64,000 bases of DNA, taken from the NCBI GenBank assembly GCA_037968855.1, contig JBBKWH010000098.1, positions 1 to 64,000 of the forward strand. Direction: 5' to 3'. Every line of letters starts with the position of its first letter. The first letter of the stretch is position 1. This DNA is from JBBKWH01 sp037968855. GTDB lineage: Bacteria; Pseudomonadota; Gammaproteobacteria; Pseudomonadales; Moraxellaceae. The translations under genes and the position numbers were made by a program. Of this stretch, positions 54,688 through 63,456 are shown one piece after another. A model generated the notes under the pieces. That model was not told where the DNA came from. It searched no databases and was given only the letters and a program-made list of their open reading frames with translations.

Positions 54688-55259
54688 GGCTTAACCCCGC
54701 TGAACAGCTTGAATGCGTAGACAGTCGAATGCGCCAACTTTGAGCCACGACCAACACGTCCGCGCTTACTGCTATAAATCACAGCGTCCCTTCCGTATTT
54801 GTCTTTAAAGCGGACAAGCTCCCCTTGTTTTGGTGCTTTAACCTCGCCACCTTCTTTGATTACAAAATCTTGAAAGTCCTCAAGATCGTCATGCTGAATA
54901 TCAACAGCCTTGCTGCCATAAGGCGCATCATCAAGCAAAAAGCCAACTAGCTCTGACGAACCTTTAGACTTGCCTTTCTTTGCGGTCTCTTTCCAATTTC
55001 CGTATGACGGCCAAAAATCAATCTCGCCTTTTGTAGTGCGCAGCCGTACGTGATATTCGCTAAAACGCTCAATACCTTTAATTAGCGGCATGATCATTTT
55101 CAGTTCTTCGCCCCACACTGCGCGGCGGAATAATTCTTTGGCTTGTGATTGGCTCAAGCAGCATTCTTTCTCAATAGCTTCATTCGCCATCGCCTCTGCC
55201 GCAGCGTCTGAGAGACCGGAAATCATGATGTTAGGACGATGGATTCTTGTGTGTTTCAT
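54684..55259 (-). CDS. Hypothetical phage protein
   Basis: 191 residues from the ATG at 55259 (GAGGGG upstream); a longer frame to 55280 overlaps the preceding gene. A helical N-terminus (SDAAAEAMANEAIEKECCLS) leads into a charged middle and a beta-rich end (GELVRFKDKYGRDAVIYSS). No family recognised. Coupled at both ends. Confidence 0.75.
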   Translation of the reverse strand: MKHTRIHRPNIMISGLSDAAAEAMANEAIEKECCLSQSQAKELFRRAVWGEELKMIMPLIKGIERFSEYHVRLRTTKGEIDFWPSYGNWKETAKKGKSKGSSELVGFLLDDAPYGSKAVDIQHDDLEDFQDFVIKEGGEVKAPKQGELVRFKDKYGRDAVIYSSKRGRVGRGSKLAHSTVYAFKLFSGVKP

Positions 55260-55269
55260 GGCTATCCCC

Positions 55270-56391
55270 TCAGTACACAATTGATACGTTGGGGATTTTT
55301 TTGTTGTAAATCGCAGTCACAACAGCTTTTGCTTGATCTTCTGAAAGGCCAGATTCACTCATCAGTGCTGATATGGCATTGCGATTTACACGTCGTTTGA
55401 TGGCTTGGCTTTGTTCGCGTCTAGCCAGTTCTTCGGCTTCAGCTTTGGCTTTTGCTTCAAGCTCTGCGCGAATACGGGCTTCCTCAGCTTTGACACGGGC
55501 ATCAGCTTCGGACTTGGCACGGGCTTCGCGCTCTACCGCAGCCTTGGCCGCCTGTTCAGCTTCGGCTTGAGCTTGAGCCTTTGCCGTCGCTTCGCGTACC
55601 AATGCGTCCTGAGCAGCACGCTCGGCTTGTGCTTTGGCTGCTGCTTCACGCTGTGCGGATAACTCGGCCTGACGTGCTAGTTCAGCCTTCTCAGCTTCAA
55701 GTGCTTCACGCTGTGCCTTGGCTTGCGCTTCGGCATGAGCTTTGGCACGAGCAGCAGCTTCATCAGCAATACGCTGTTCATGTTCGGCTTTGGCGCGTGC
55801 TTCGGCTTCTGCACGTAGTCGGGCAAGTTCGGCCTGTTCAGTTTCGCGCTGTGTTGCCAAACCAAGCAGGTTTTCAAGGTGAGGAATGGCAATGTCTTTG
55901 GCTTTGGCGGAATCAATCACAAATTCCTGCCAGCTATCATCAATAGTGGTGGCTTTGATCTCAGCCAAAACGTCAGCAATAACAGCACTTGGCGACAGTT
56001 GATCAACGCGACCTAGGTCAGTCAGTTTTTCCAGCCGAATTTTTAACGCATTGATGCGAGCGGTTTCTGCTTCCTCCCACTCAGTTAAAGGGGCGCGAAT
56101 TTCATCGCGTAAGGCATCACACGAATCCCGAAAAAATTTACGATCACTGTCAATGACTTTGGCTTGTGACTTAATTCCTTCAACCAATGATTTGCCATGA
56201 TTATCTACAGCGGTCTTAGATTTGCTGACCTTGTATGCAAGGCTGGCAATGAAGTCGCGTCCTTTTTTTGTGCTTACATCCAGCACATGCGAGCGAGCTT
56301 CTTGCGCAATTTGATCAAACAGAGAATGCACGCCTTCTGGTTGCTGAAATGCTGCAACGATGGCATTTGGCTTCAATTCTGATAGTTCCAT
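55270..56391 (-). CDS. Ala/Glu/Lys-rich coiled-coil phage protein
   Basis: 373 residues from the ATG at 56391 (GGAG upstream; the longer frame needs a TTG). Residues about 190-335 are an almost unbroken A/E/K/R/Q helix, a TolA-like rod. The flanks are globular: an N-terminal DUF1351-like helical region and a C-terminal VNRNAISALMSESGLSEDQA segment that resembles the end of proteins encoded beside recET in Pseudomonas and enterobacterial phages. A structural or recombination accessory role is likely; the exact function is unknown. Confidence 0.82.
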   Translation of the reverse strand: MELSELKPNAIVAAFQQPEGVHSLFDQIAQEARSHVLDVSTKKGRDFIASLAYKVSKSKTAVDNHGKSLVEGIKSQAKVIDSDRKFFRDSCDALRDEIRAPLTEWEEAETARINALKIRLEKLTDLGRVDQLSPSAVIADVLAEIKATTIDDSWQEFVIDSAKAKDIAIPHLENLLGLATQRETEQAELARLRAEAEARAKAEHEQRIADEAAARAKAHAEAQAKAQREALEAEKAELARQAELSAQREAAAKAQAERAAQDALVREATAKAQAQAEAEQAAKAAVEREARAKSEADARVKAEEARIRAELEAKAKAEAEELARREQSQAIKRRVNRNAISALMSESGLSEDQAKAVVTAIYNKKIPNVSIVY

Positions 56392-56405
56392 GATGTTCTC
56401 CAATT

Positions 56406-56423
56406 GGCCCGATTTAACGGGCC
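56406..56423 (-). promoter_or_regulatory. Intercistronic stem-loop
   Basis: GGCCCG and CGGGCC form a perfect six-pair stem around a six-base loop, between the stop of the 167-residue gene and the GGAG of the coiled-coil gene. No T-run on the coding strand. Confidence 0.75.
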
Positions 56424-56430
56424 TTTGTTG

Positions 56431-56934
56431 TTAGGCGTCTTCGTAGGCAACAGTTGAGAGGTGTTCATTGACGGCGCTGATTTGATCGTCAGTTAGTGCG
56501 ACGATTGCGCCATCGAACACAGGCACATCGTCTGCATCCCAGACGATCCCGATAGGGTTTTTGATTACTGGGTAGCTATACGAAGCGTCGTACCAGTCTT
56601 GATCTGGGTGATTTGTGTGGAGGTGCGGATACTTGATCGCGTCTTTCACATCGTCTTTTTGCTTTGCGTTCACTGCTATCGCAACGTAGGCACTTGGTTC
56701 GTACTTGTGCTTCAGCGACACAAGCAGCATTCCATCCTTGAATTCAAAATCGGCATCTGGGTCGATGATGAAGTCTGGAAACTTTGGTGCGAAAGCAGCT
56801 TGAAACGCGCCAGCTTCGACCAGTTCGGTTGTTGCTTTGAGTGACTGGTGTGCATCATCTAAGCTGAAGTGACTAACTTGTGATTGCAAAGCGACTGGCA
56901 CAGCCCCTTGCAAACTCGCTAATGGAAGATTCAT
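56431..56934 (-). CDS. Hypothetical phage protein, first gene of leftward operon
   Basis: 167 residues, acidic. Segments such as FAPKFPDFIIDPDADFEFKDGMLLVSL suggest an alpha/beta fold; no family is recognised. It is the promoter-proximal gene of the PL operon, with a GGAG box and a leader hairpin upstream. First genes of such operons are often antiterminators or host-takeover proteins, but it is not visibly N-like (not basic). Confidence 0.75.
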   Translation of the reverse strand: MNLPLASLQGAVPVALQSQVSHFSLDDAHQSLKATTELVEAGAFQAAFAPKFPDFIIDPDADFEFKDGMLLVSLKHKYEPSAYVAIAVNAKQKDDVKDAIKYPHLHTNHPDQDWYDASYSYPVIKNPIGIVWDADDVPVFDGAIVALTDDQISAVNEHLSTVAYEDA

Positions 56935-56965
56935 AATCTGGTTACTCCGGTTCGTTCGGGGTCAT

Positions 56966-56994
56966 GCCCTCGGTTGTTCGCGCAACGTGAGGGC
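56966..56994 (-). promoter_or_regulatory. Leader stem-loop of the PL operon
   Basis: GCCCTC and GAGGGC close a stem with an inner GTTG/CAAC stem. It lies in the 5' leader between PL and the first gene. It could be an antitermination (nut-like) or stability element; no T-run follows. Confidence 0.65.
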
Positions 56995-57029
56995 TTTCTT
57001 TTGCCTGCGTTTAGCGGCTTGATGTTGAA

Positions 57030-57058
57030 AATATAGTTTATACTATAGTTCTAGTCAA
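57030..57058 (-). promoter_or_regulatory. Early leftward promoter PL with operator-like repeats
   Basis: On the minus strand, TTGACT and TATATT are separated by 17 bases. The surrounding 57030-57085 is dense in repeated ACTATA and TATAGTT half-sites (for example the palindrome ACTATAGT at 57043-57050). These match the AACTAT elements near the repressor gene, so they are probable repressor or Cro sites. Confidence 0.75.
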
Positions 57059-57110
57059 TAGTCATAACTATAAAAACTATAAAATAGTCGCAGGAAGATT
57101 TTTTTGGCAA

Positions 57111-57138
57111 TAAAAAACCCGCCGGATTTGGCGGGTTT
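57111..57138 (-). terminator. Terminator of the moron genes
   Basis: On the minus strand AACCCGCC, AAATCC, GGCGGGTTTTTT: a strong stem and T-run. It separates the repressor-linked secreted-protein genes from the PL promoter. Confidence 0.9.
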
Positions 57139-57154
57139 GGTGAAGCAGGGGTGG

Positions 57155-57457
57155 TTAGCAGTCTACAGCGACTCCGTTCTCAGTACATGCAGGTTCGGGC
57201 TTGTTGAGACCGTATGAGCTTGATGAGCCATAGCTTGACGAAATGCCATAGCTGGATTGGCGTGTGCCTGTATTGCCGTTGTATGGGTTCACGTTTGGAT
57301 AGGTGCTGTAGTTGTCATTGACGGTGCTATTGGGATTGGTGCGGTAGTGTGGTTGTACATAAGTGCCATCTTTGCGGTAGTAGCCATTTACATGCACATC
57401 TGCAAATGCTGTACCCGCGATACATAGCCCCAACAACAGAGACATCATTTTTTTCAT
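57155..57457 (-). CDS. Small secreted phage-encoded protein
   Basis: 100 residues. A clear signal peptide (MKKMMSLLLGLCIAGTAFA, cleaved before DVHVNGYY) is followed by a short domain with NGYYRKDGTYVQPHYRTNP, a motif shared by many small hypothetical proteins in Acinetobacter and phages, and a Ser/Tyr/Gly-rich tail. Two Cys near the C-terminus could form a disulphide. GGAG precedes the ATG. It is followed by its own terminator and lies downstream of the repressor, so it is probably made in lysogens. Confidence 0.85.
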   Translation of the reverse strand: MKKMMSLLLGLCIAGTAFADVHVNGYYRKDGTYVQPHYRTNPNSTVNDNYSTYPNVNPYNGNTGTRQSSYGISSSYGSSSSYGLNKPEPACTENGVAVDC

Positions 57458-57503
57458 GGTTTTTTCTCCTACCTAGAAGATTAGGTACGCGCTAGGCTCG
57501 CGT

Positions 57504-58298
57504 TTAAAAGTCGCTGTACTGTGGTATAGGATAGGCCGATGACCCTTCATTAAGTCTCTTGAGTGTGTTTTCTCTCGCCTTGCGAAGAAGCTCTCTACTT
57601 CCATATCTAGAGTCTGCTAATTTATCAATTTCTTCTTGCAGCACTTTTCTAGGGTACGAGCCTTCATCATTAAAAATGTAGTTTTCACGTTTGGCCAAAA
57701 ACTCTACTGCTGCCTTCTGATACTCCTGATGCCATTCTTCTTGTGTTGTTGTTGCTGACTCAGCGGCAACCTTTACTTGCTTATCAGAATTTAGCAGAGA
57801 CTGAAGAACAGTATCTCCATTGAGTTCAAGAGCTTGTTTGATAAATTCTGCTTCCGTCATAAAGTCTATACTGCGATTTAAGAATCTATTTTTTGCAAAA
57901 TAAGCAATGCAGGCGCTATCAACTATTCTCTCCCCAATACTGTCAGGAGAGACATAATGAAAATTTAAAAAATTATTCTCACTTGATGATATTACTTTTC
58001 CTGATTTAAGCTTAATGATCTGTTGAGAGTGTATTTTTTTGTCATCGCATAATGCAAAATATAATGTTTTTCCCTCTACGGAAAAGTATTTTTTGGTTTT
58101 GTTGTCTTTTTCTTTCTCCAGTGACTTAACCCAAACCCTTAAGTATTGATTGTACGGATAGGAAGACTTTTCTTCAGATAAAGATTCTATATCGATCATG
58201 AATTTTGCGTTTTTGCTATCAGTCCCGATATATACCCAGTCAGCCGAAAAAGCTATAGATGAAATAGCCGTTGTCAACAAAATCAAAAATCTAATCAT
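57504..58298 (-). CDS. Exported protein with adhesin-E-like N-terminus, rex position
   Basis: 264 residues. A signal peptide (cleaved near FSADW, residue 19) is followed by DWVYIGTDSKNAKFMIDIES, the pattern of the surface-adhesin protein E family (about 20-140). The C-terminal half is charged and helical. The gene is visibly more AT-rich than its neighbours, suggesting separate acquisition. It starts 51 bases after the repressor stop on the same strand, where lambda has rexAB. Possible superinfection exclusion or lysogenic conversion factor; that role is inference. Confidence 0.8.
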   Translation of the reverse strand: MIRFLILLTTAISSIAFSADWVYIGTDSKNAKFMIDIESLSEEKSSYPYNQYLRVWVKSLEKEKDNKTKKYFSVEGKTLYFALCDDKKIHSQQIIKLKSGKVISSSENNFLNFHYVSPDSIGERIVDSACIAYFAKNRFLNRSIDFMTEAEFIKQALELNGDTVLQSLLNSDKQVKVAAESATTTQEEWHQEYQKAAVEFLAKRENYIFNDEGSYPRKVLQEEIDKLADSRYGSRELLRKARENTLKRLNEGSSAYPIPQYSDF

Positions 58299-58349
58299 TT
58301 TTAAAATTCCTCAACATATTATAAAAATCAACGACTTGTTCTTTTGCTG

Positions 58350-59099
58350 CTACACATCAAAAACAGGTCGATCTAGCACGCGACGGCTAGGCGGCATAAT
58401 TTCAATAATCGGCACAATCGCTGTGACTTCGGCCATTTCTAGGGCCATTCGCTCACCACTGTTGACCGATAGCAGATGCAATAAGCCATCTCTTTGCGTG
58501 ATGTACTCTTTGATAATGCAGCGTTCATGGTTAATACAGACAAGCACAAACTCACCAGCCACTGGATTAGTGTCAGGCTCACAGACCACGAACCAGCCAT
58601 CCCGAATCGCTGGAAACATTGAGCCGCCAGTCCCGCGCAGTGCATAAGAATTTGGGCCACCAGCGATTGACTGGACATAACCGTCGCCATCTTCTACTGC
58701 AAAACTATCTGGCGCGTTGAAATAGCCGTCTGGCCCCATTTTTGCCGACCCTTTGATCGGCACATATCGAATCTTCGGAATAAGGTGCTTAGCGGGTATT
58801 AGTTGTATTTGTGACTGCAAAGGCGGCCTTGATAAGTCGTCAGATTCGAATCGAATAGGGCTTTGTATCTGTTCTGAGAATTGGACGCCTTGGCCTTCCT
58901 CTAACCACCGCACATCAACTTCTAAATAGTGGGCAATCTTAGGCAGAAAAACAGATGCACCGGACTTGCCAGATTCAAGCTGGTGATAGCTCGGTTGCTT
59001 CATCCCAACAGCCTCAGCAACTTGTGCCTGAGTCTTTTTGGCGCGTTTTCGAGCTTCGCGTAAGCGATCTTTTAGCTCAGTCATGTCATCTGCAAGCAT
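58350..59099 (-). CDS. CI-like prophage repressor (HTH plus S24 peptidase)
   Basis: 249 residues. An N-terminal helix-turn-helix (about 23-45, TQAQVAEAVGMKQPSYHQLE) and a C-terminal LexA/CI-type S24 domain with catalytic Ser160 (GGSMFPAI) and Lys197 (CIIKEY). It holds the lysogenic state and should self-cleave on RecA activation. The segment ahead of the S24 domain reads KGSAKMGPDGY; a classic Ala-Gly cleavage pair is not obvious there. The ATG at 59099 has GGAG seven bases upstream. Confidence 0.95.
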   Translation of the reverse strand: MLADDMTELKDRLREARKRAKKTQAQVAEAVGMKQPSYHQLESGKSGASVFLPKIAHYLEVDVRWLEEGQGVQFSEQIQSPIRFESDDLSRPPLQSQIQLIPAKHLIPKIRYVPIKGSAKMGPDGYFNAPDSFAVEDGDGYVQSIAGGPNSYALRGTGGSMFPAIRDGWFVVCEPDTNPVAGEFVLVCINHERCIIKEYITQRDGLLHLLSVNSGERMALEMAEVTAIVPIIEIMPPSRRVLDRPVFDV

Positions 59100-59148
59100 A
59101 TCAATACTCCAGAAGCTAATTTATAGCCGCAACTATACAAAAGCAAAA

Positions 59149-59181
59149 AGTTAAAACTATTGACCTGTAATAGTTTTAACT
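59149..59181. promoter_or_regulatory. Repressor/Cro operator, perfect inverted repeat
   Basis: AGTTAAAACTATT, seven bases, AATAGTTTTAACT: perfect 13-base arms. It covers the -35 to -10 interval of the rightward promoter between the repressor and cro-like genes. Additional AACTATA half-sites at 59131 and 59179 suggest more than one operator. Confidence 0.8.
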
Positions 59182-59186
59182 ATAAT
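59160..59186 (+). promoter_or_regulatory. Early rightward promoter PR
   Basis: TTGACC and TATAAT with a 15-base spacer, or TATTGA with 17 bases if the -35 box is set two bases earlier. The -10 box is a perfect consensus. It would start transcription about 25 bases before the cro-like ATG and is covered by the inverted repeat. Confidence 0.75.
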
Positions 59187-59217
59187 CTCTGACTAAATAT
59201 AGTCTGAGGATTCCAAA

Positions 59218-59436
59218 ATGGATCTGATAGAGCGTTACCAAGCACTGGTAACTCACTTTGTTACCCAGCAGGCAACAGCAGATGCGCTTTGTTGCAGCCA
59301 GCCATCAGTCAACGGTTGGGTTACTGGCAAGACAAAGATGTCTGCAATCTTGGCAATACGAGCCGAGAACAAAACCAATGGTGCATTTAAAGCCATTGAT
59401 CTGTGTCCTGACCTAGCCCATGAGGTGGCCTCATGA
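59218..59436 (+). CDS. Cro-like / YdaS-family repressor
   Basis: 72 residues. A compact helix-turn-helix protein: TQQATADALCCSQPSVNGWVTG is the DNA-binding core, and the end IRAENKTNGAFKAIDLCPDLA matches YdaS/Cro-type proteins. It is divergent from the CI-like gene, with GAGGA upstream. It should repress the lysogenic promoter. It overlaps the CII-like gene (ATGA). Confidence 0.88.
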   Translation: MDLIERYQALVTHFVTQQATADALCCSQPSVNGWVTGKTKMSAILAIRAENKTNGAFKAIDLCPDLAHEVAS

Positions 59437-59771
59437 GCACAGAATCCGACAATTTCACTCGCAAGGCACGCAAGAACGAACGCGTCCTTTTGCGAGCCTT
59501 TGCCAGCGTCAGCGGCAAAGCAATCGCTTTGGCCACAGGCTGGTCAGATTCAAAGGTCAGTCGCTTCTTTAATGAAGGGAATGCCGAGGGCGTGACCGAG
59601 GTCGCGTGCTTTTCAAGAATGCTCGTTGAAATGGGTCTGCAAGTAGTGCCAGCGCACTACCGGATGTTTGACCCGAAAGACATCGACACTTTGCTGAGTG
59701 TGTCGCGCATGACGATGCAGCACATCAAGCCGCACCACCTAATCGACTCAGCAGATGCAAGCACCCATTAA
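59433..59771 (+). CDS. CII-like transcription regulator
   Basis: 112 residues. ALATGWSDSKVSRFFNEG is a helix-turn-helix with the spacing of lambda CII (VGVDKSQISRW), followed by a helical region ending VVPAHYRMFD. Position after cro supports a CII role in establishing lysogeny. The similarity is limited, so a generic phage activator is possible. Confidence 0.75.
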   Translation: MSTESDNFTRKARKNERVLLRAFASVSGKAIALATGWSDSKVSRFFNEGNAEGVTEVACFSRMLVEMGLQVVPAHYRMFDPKDIDTLLSVSRMTMQHIKPHHLIDSADASTH

Positions 59772-59802
59772 AAAACCCCGATGCGTAAGCAGTCGGGGTT
59801 TT
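59771..59802 (+). terminator. Terminator between cII-like gene and replication operon
   Basis: AAAAACCCCG, a loop of 13 bases, CGGGGTTTT. It immediately follows the CII-like stop. It must be read through for replication genes to be expressed from PR, so it may be the target of antitermination. Confidence 0.85.
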
Positions 59803-59866
59803 AGTCGTCACTTCGGATAGCCGTCTGAAGCAACCAGAACCGAGAAGTCCATTGGAGGATTATCAC

Positions 59867-60619
59867 ATGCAACAGCTAACACAGCAAACAACTTGTTTGA
59901 TGAACATCACGCGCAAGCAAGCTGAATCGCAAGCATTGGCAAAAGACGTTGAAGCGTTCTTGGCTGGTCGTCAGCAGCCGTCAGCATTAGCGGCATTGGC
60001 AGAGCAAGAAGCCAAAGCAGCACGCGAAGCGAAGATTAAACATGCCGCTGAAGATGCACGCCAGCAAGCCAAGGCCAAGGTTAAAAAGGCCAATATCGTT
60101 GAAACCAAGGTTAAGCGTAAATCGTCGGGATCTGTTTCTCGTGTGCGTAGTGATCAGGGTTCAAAAATTCCATCATTAGTTATGGCTGCCGTGTCGAATG
60201 GGCCTGTGGATGCTCGGAATATCTACCTTGATATTGCTGAACGTCAAAACGTATCGAGTGCGTCGGTGCAGAGCGTGATCAATCGAATGATTGATCGCGG
60301 CGAGTTAGTTGCAGAGTTTGCTTCAACACCTATGAGCAAGACTCGTGTAATTGCGATTCCGGCACATGACTATGCGCTTCAAGAAGCCGCCAAGCTCACT
60401 ACACAACGGTATTATAAAAACCATTTTGACGAACAAGTTGCTTTTATTCAATCAGTTGGGTCTGTAACAGTTGATCGTCTGGCAGAGCATTTTGCTGTGC
60501 AAAAACGTCAGGCTCAACGGATTCTCACCATTTTGACCGAGAAGGAAATCTTGGTGAAGAAAACAGCCCATGCAGGTGGCCCAATTCCATTCTTGTACCG
60601 CATGGGAGCGCAGTCATGA
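59867..60619 (+). CDS. Phage DNA-binding protein with winged-helix repeats
   Basis: 250 residues from the ATG at 59867 (GGAGG upstream; a TTG at 59852 is not used). A charged Ala/Lys/Gln helix (about 25-80) precedes two winged-helix-like segments (about 100-160 and 185-240; the second contains VDRLAEHFAVQKRQAQRILTILTEKEI). Likely a DNA-binding regulator or replication accessory. No specific family recognised. First gene after the terminator. Confidence 0.75.
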   Translation: MQQLTQQTTCLMNITRKQAESQALAKDVEAFLAGRQQPSALAALAEQEAKAAREAKIKHAAEDARQQAKAKVKKANIVETKVKRKSSGSVSRVRSDQGSKIPSLVMAAVSNGPVDARNIYLDIAERQNVSSASVQSVINRMIDRGELVAEFASTPMSKTRVIAIPAHDYALQEAAKLTTQRYYKNHFDEQVAFIQSVGSVTVDRLAEHFAVQKRQAQRILTILTEKEILVKKTAHAGGPIPFLYRMGAQS

Positions 60620-61035
60620 ACAATAAAACTAACCCAACCCAGACACATCAAGACAAACACATCGAGGAGCTAATCAAGCGCATGTCATTGCGTGACTTAG
60701 ATGTATCCCGTCTTGAACGTCAATTGCGAGACCAATCTGCCCGCACCCAATGCATGGTGAACCAGATTGTCGCTTATGAGCGGGAACTCAAAACAGTCTG
60801 TGCGTGTCATGGCCGTGCAAATGCCAAGGATGAAATGGATCTTATTATTGCTCGCGGTCGTGCAAATGCGTTTGTGCAGCCGGATGAGCCTACAAACGCC
60901 CACGACGACATGAATCAGCACAACCGCTTTTTGTCGAATATTTGGCAGGGTATTAAGTGGACGCTGGTTGCGCTTGTGCTGTTTGGTGGAGTGTCGTTTT
61001 TGATGCTGATGGGATGGACTGGAGGTGCAGTATGA
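60616..61035 (+). CDS. Phage membrane protein with coiled coil
   Basis: 139 residues. A coiled-coil N-terminal region (IEELIKRMSLRDLDVSRLER) and one C-terminal membrane helix (about 115-135, WTLVALVLFGGVSFLMLMGW). No recognised family. ATGA overlaps on both sides tie it into the rightward operon. Confidence 0.72.
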   Translation: MNNKTNPTQTHQDKHIEELIKRMSLRDLDVSRLERQLRDQSARTQCMVNQIVAYERELKTVCACHGRANAKDEMDLIIARGRANAFVQPDEPTNAHDDMNQHNRFLSNIWQGIKWTLVALVLFGGVSFLMLMGWTGGAV

Positions 61036-61583
61036 AAACCATCAAATTCAAAGACGCGCACATGATTCAGCAGGTTGTTGATGGTGTTAAGACTCAGACT
61101 CGGCGGGCTGTGAAGGTGCAGCCGCATGGCGCTGGTTCTTGGGTGCGTCAGGGTTTGGAATGGATGTTTCCGAATATATGTCCGCACACAACAATCAAAT
61201 GTCCATACGGAATTGTTGGCGACACTCTACAGATTGAAGGCACTGATCATCTGATTCAGATCACAAGTATTCGTGTTGAGCGAGTCCAAGATATTACGCC
61301 GCAAGATGCAATCCAAGAAGGTGTGCCTTTGCCGTGGCCAAAAGATTTTGATCCTGATTATGTTGCATGGCCTCATGACTTTGAGTCTTGGCCTGATGCG
61401 AAAAAAGAAGGTTTTTACGAGGAACACGCCCGCGCCAAATACATAACGATGTGCCACTACGCAGACATGCTAATCAAAGGATTTAAGGGTCTTTGGAACT
61501 CAATCTACGCCAAAAAACACCCGTGGTCAGATAACTGTTGGGTCTGGGTCATCAAATTCAAAGTTGTGGGAGGTGCATCGTGA
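61032..61583 (+). CDS. ASCH-domain-like phage protein
   Basis: 183 residues from the ATG at 61032, which overlaps the previous stop. The pattern MIQQVVDGVKTQTRR near the start, CPYGIVGDTLQIEG, ITSIRVERVQDITPQDAIQEG and a C-terminal WVWVIKFKVV is that of ASCH/PUA-like phage proteins common in early regions of temperate phages. They are thought to bind RNA or modified nucleotides; no function is established here. Confidence 0.82.
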   Translation: MKTIKFKDAHMIQQVVDGVKTQTRRAVKVQPHGAGSWVRQGLEWMFPNICPHTTIKCPYGIVGDTLQIEGTDHLIQITSIRVERVQDITPQDAIQEGVPLPWPKDFDPDYVAWPHDFESWPDAKKEGFYEEHARAKYITMCHYADMLIKGFKGLWNSIYAKKHPWSDNCWVWVIKFKVVGGAS

Positions 61584-61796
61584 CCACCTTCACCGAATAC
61601 CAATTACAGCCACTAATGCCGATTTTCCTCGGTGGCCGCCAGCTATCCCCCCAGTTCGGCGGGATGCTGTGCGACGACGAAAACGGCTCAGTTGAGCAGC
61701 ATATTAACCAGCTCATCAACAAATACGGCCCCCGTCTTATGCGCGTTATGCGGGACGGACGCCTTGTGTATGAGCAGCATGAGGAGGTGTTACGTC

Positions 61797-61804
<8 letters not shown>
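61580..61804 (+). CDS. Hypothetical phage protein
   Basis: 74 residues from a GTG at 61580 (GGGAGG upstream) that overlaps the previous TGA. Features: VEQHINQLINKYGPRLMRVM helix and a hydrophobic N-terminus. No family recognised. Overlaps the replication gene by 8 bases. Confidence 0.72.
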
Positions 61805-62881
<1,077 letters not shown>

Positions 62882-62885
<4 letters not shown>

Positions 62886-63172
62886 AATCCTATCGTCTGC
62901 CAGAGCATCACAAGCAAGCCTTTGCGACAAGCAAGCAAGCCGGTGTCTGGTGTCCAAACGCCAAAGCACCACAAGGCCCAGTGCGGGAAGAAATCGACCT
63001 GCCAAACAGCCCTAGACCGCATTGCCTGCCGAGTTATCGGGCATACGTCACAACCAAGCATGGTGAGCATGTTCTCGTCGATGGTGTGTTATGCGAGGCC
63101 ACTCAAGTGCAAGTCGGATTGAGCCGAGATGGTTCGGAAACGTGGTTTTTAGCCAAGGTGGTGCAGTCATGA
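62882..63172 (+). CDS. Hypothetical phage protein
   Basis: 96 residues from a GTG at 62882 that overlaps the replication gene stop. A basic N-terminus (MKSYRLPEHHKQAFATSKQAG), then a beta-rich part (YVTTKHGEHVLVDGVLCE). Could be a small nucleic-acid-binding protein. No family recognised. Confidence 0.7.
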
Positions 63173-63456
63173 TTCCGCCTATTGATAATCCAGATTGTGA
63201 ACTTATTGAGCAGCTTACGAGCGCAGTTAAACTTTTTGTGTGTCTGCAAGATGATCCAGCAAACGATTGCCAGCGGTGCAAGATCGAATTGCGTCGAATC
63301 GCAAGAACTGGTCATTCAGCAGCGAAAAAAGCGGTTTGTTTTGAGTTCAATCATCGGCAGTTTTCGACGGTGCAAACACTCAAGGCGGATTGGATGCCGT
63401 TTTCCGGCATCGTTGCAGGTCTGCTGATGAAACTCGATGGAGTGTATGAGTCATGA
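63169..63456 (+). CDS. Hypothetical phage protein
   Basis: 95 residues from the ATG at 63169, which overlaps the previous stop (ATGA); a longer frame upstream is not needed. Acidic N-terminus, then a CQRCKIELRRIAR segment and a hydrophobic end. Two CxxC-like Cys may bind zinc. No family recognised. Confidence 0.7.
   Translation: MIPPIDNPDCELIEQLTSAVKLFVCLQDDPANDCQRCKIELRRIARTGHSAAKKAVCFEFNHRQFSTVQTLKADWMPFSGIVAGLLMKLDGVYES

Noticed and set aside
55373..55946. Plus-strand frames rich in Ala, Ser, Phe or Leu opposite the coiled-coil gene
   Set aside because: They are reverse reads of the A/E/K-rich repeat; the minus-strand gene has the start signal and a continuous operon context.
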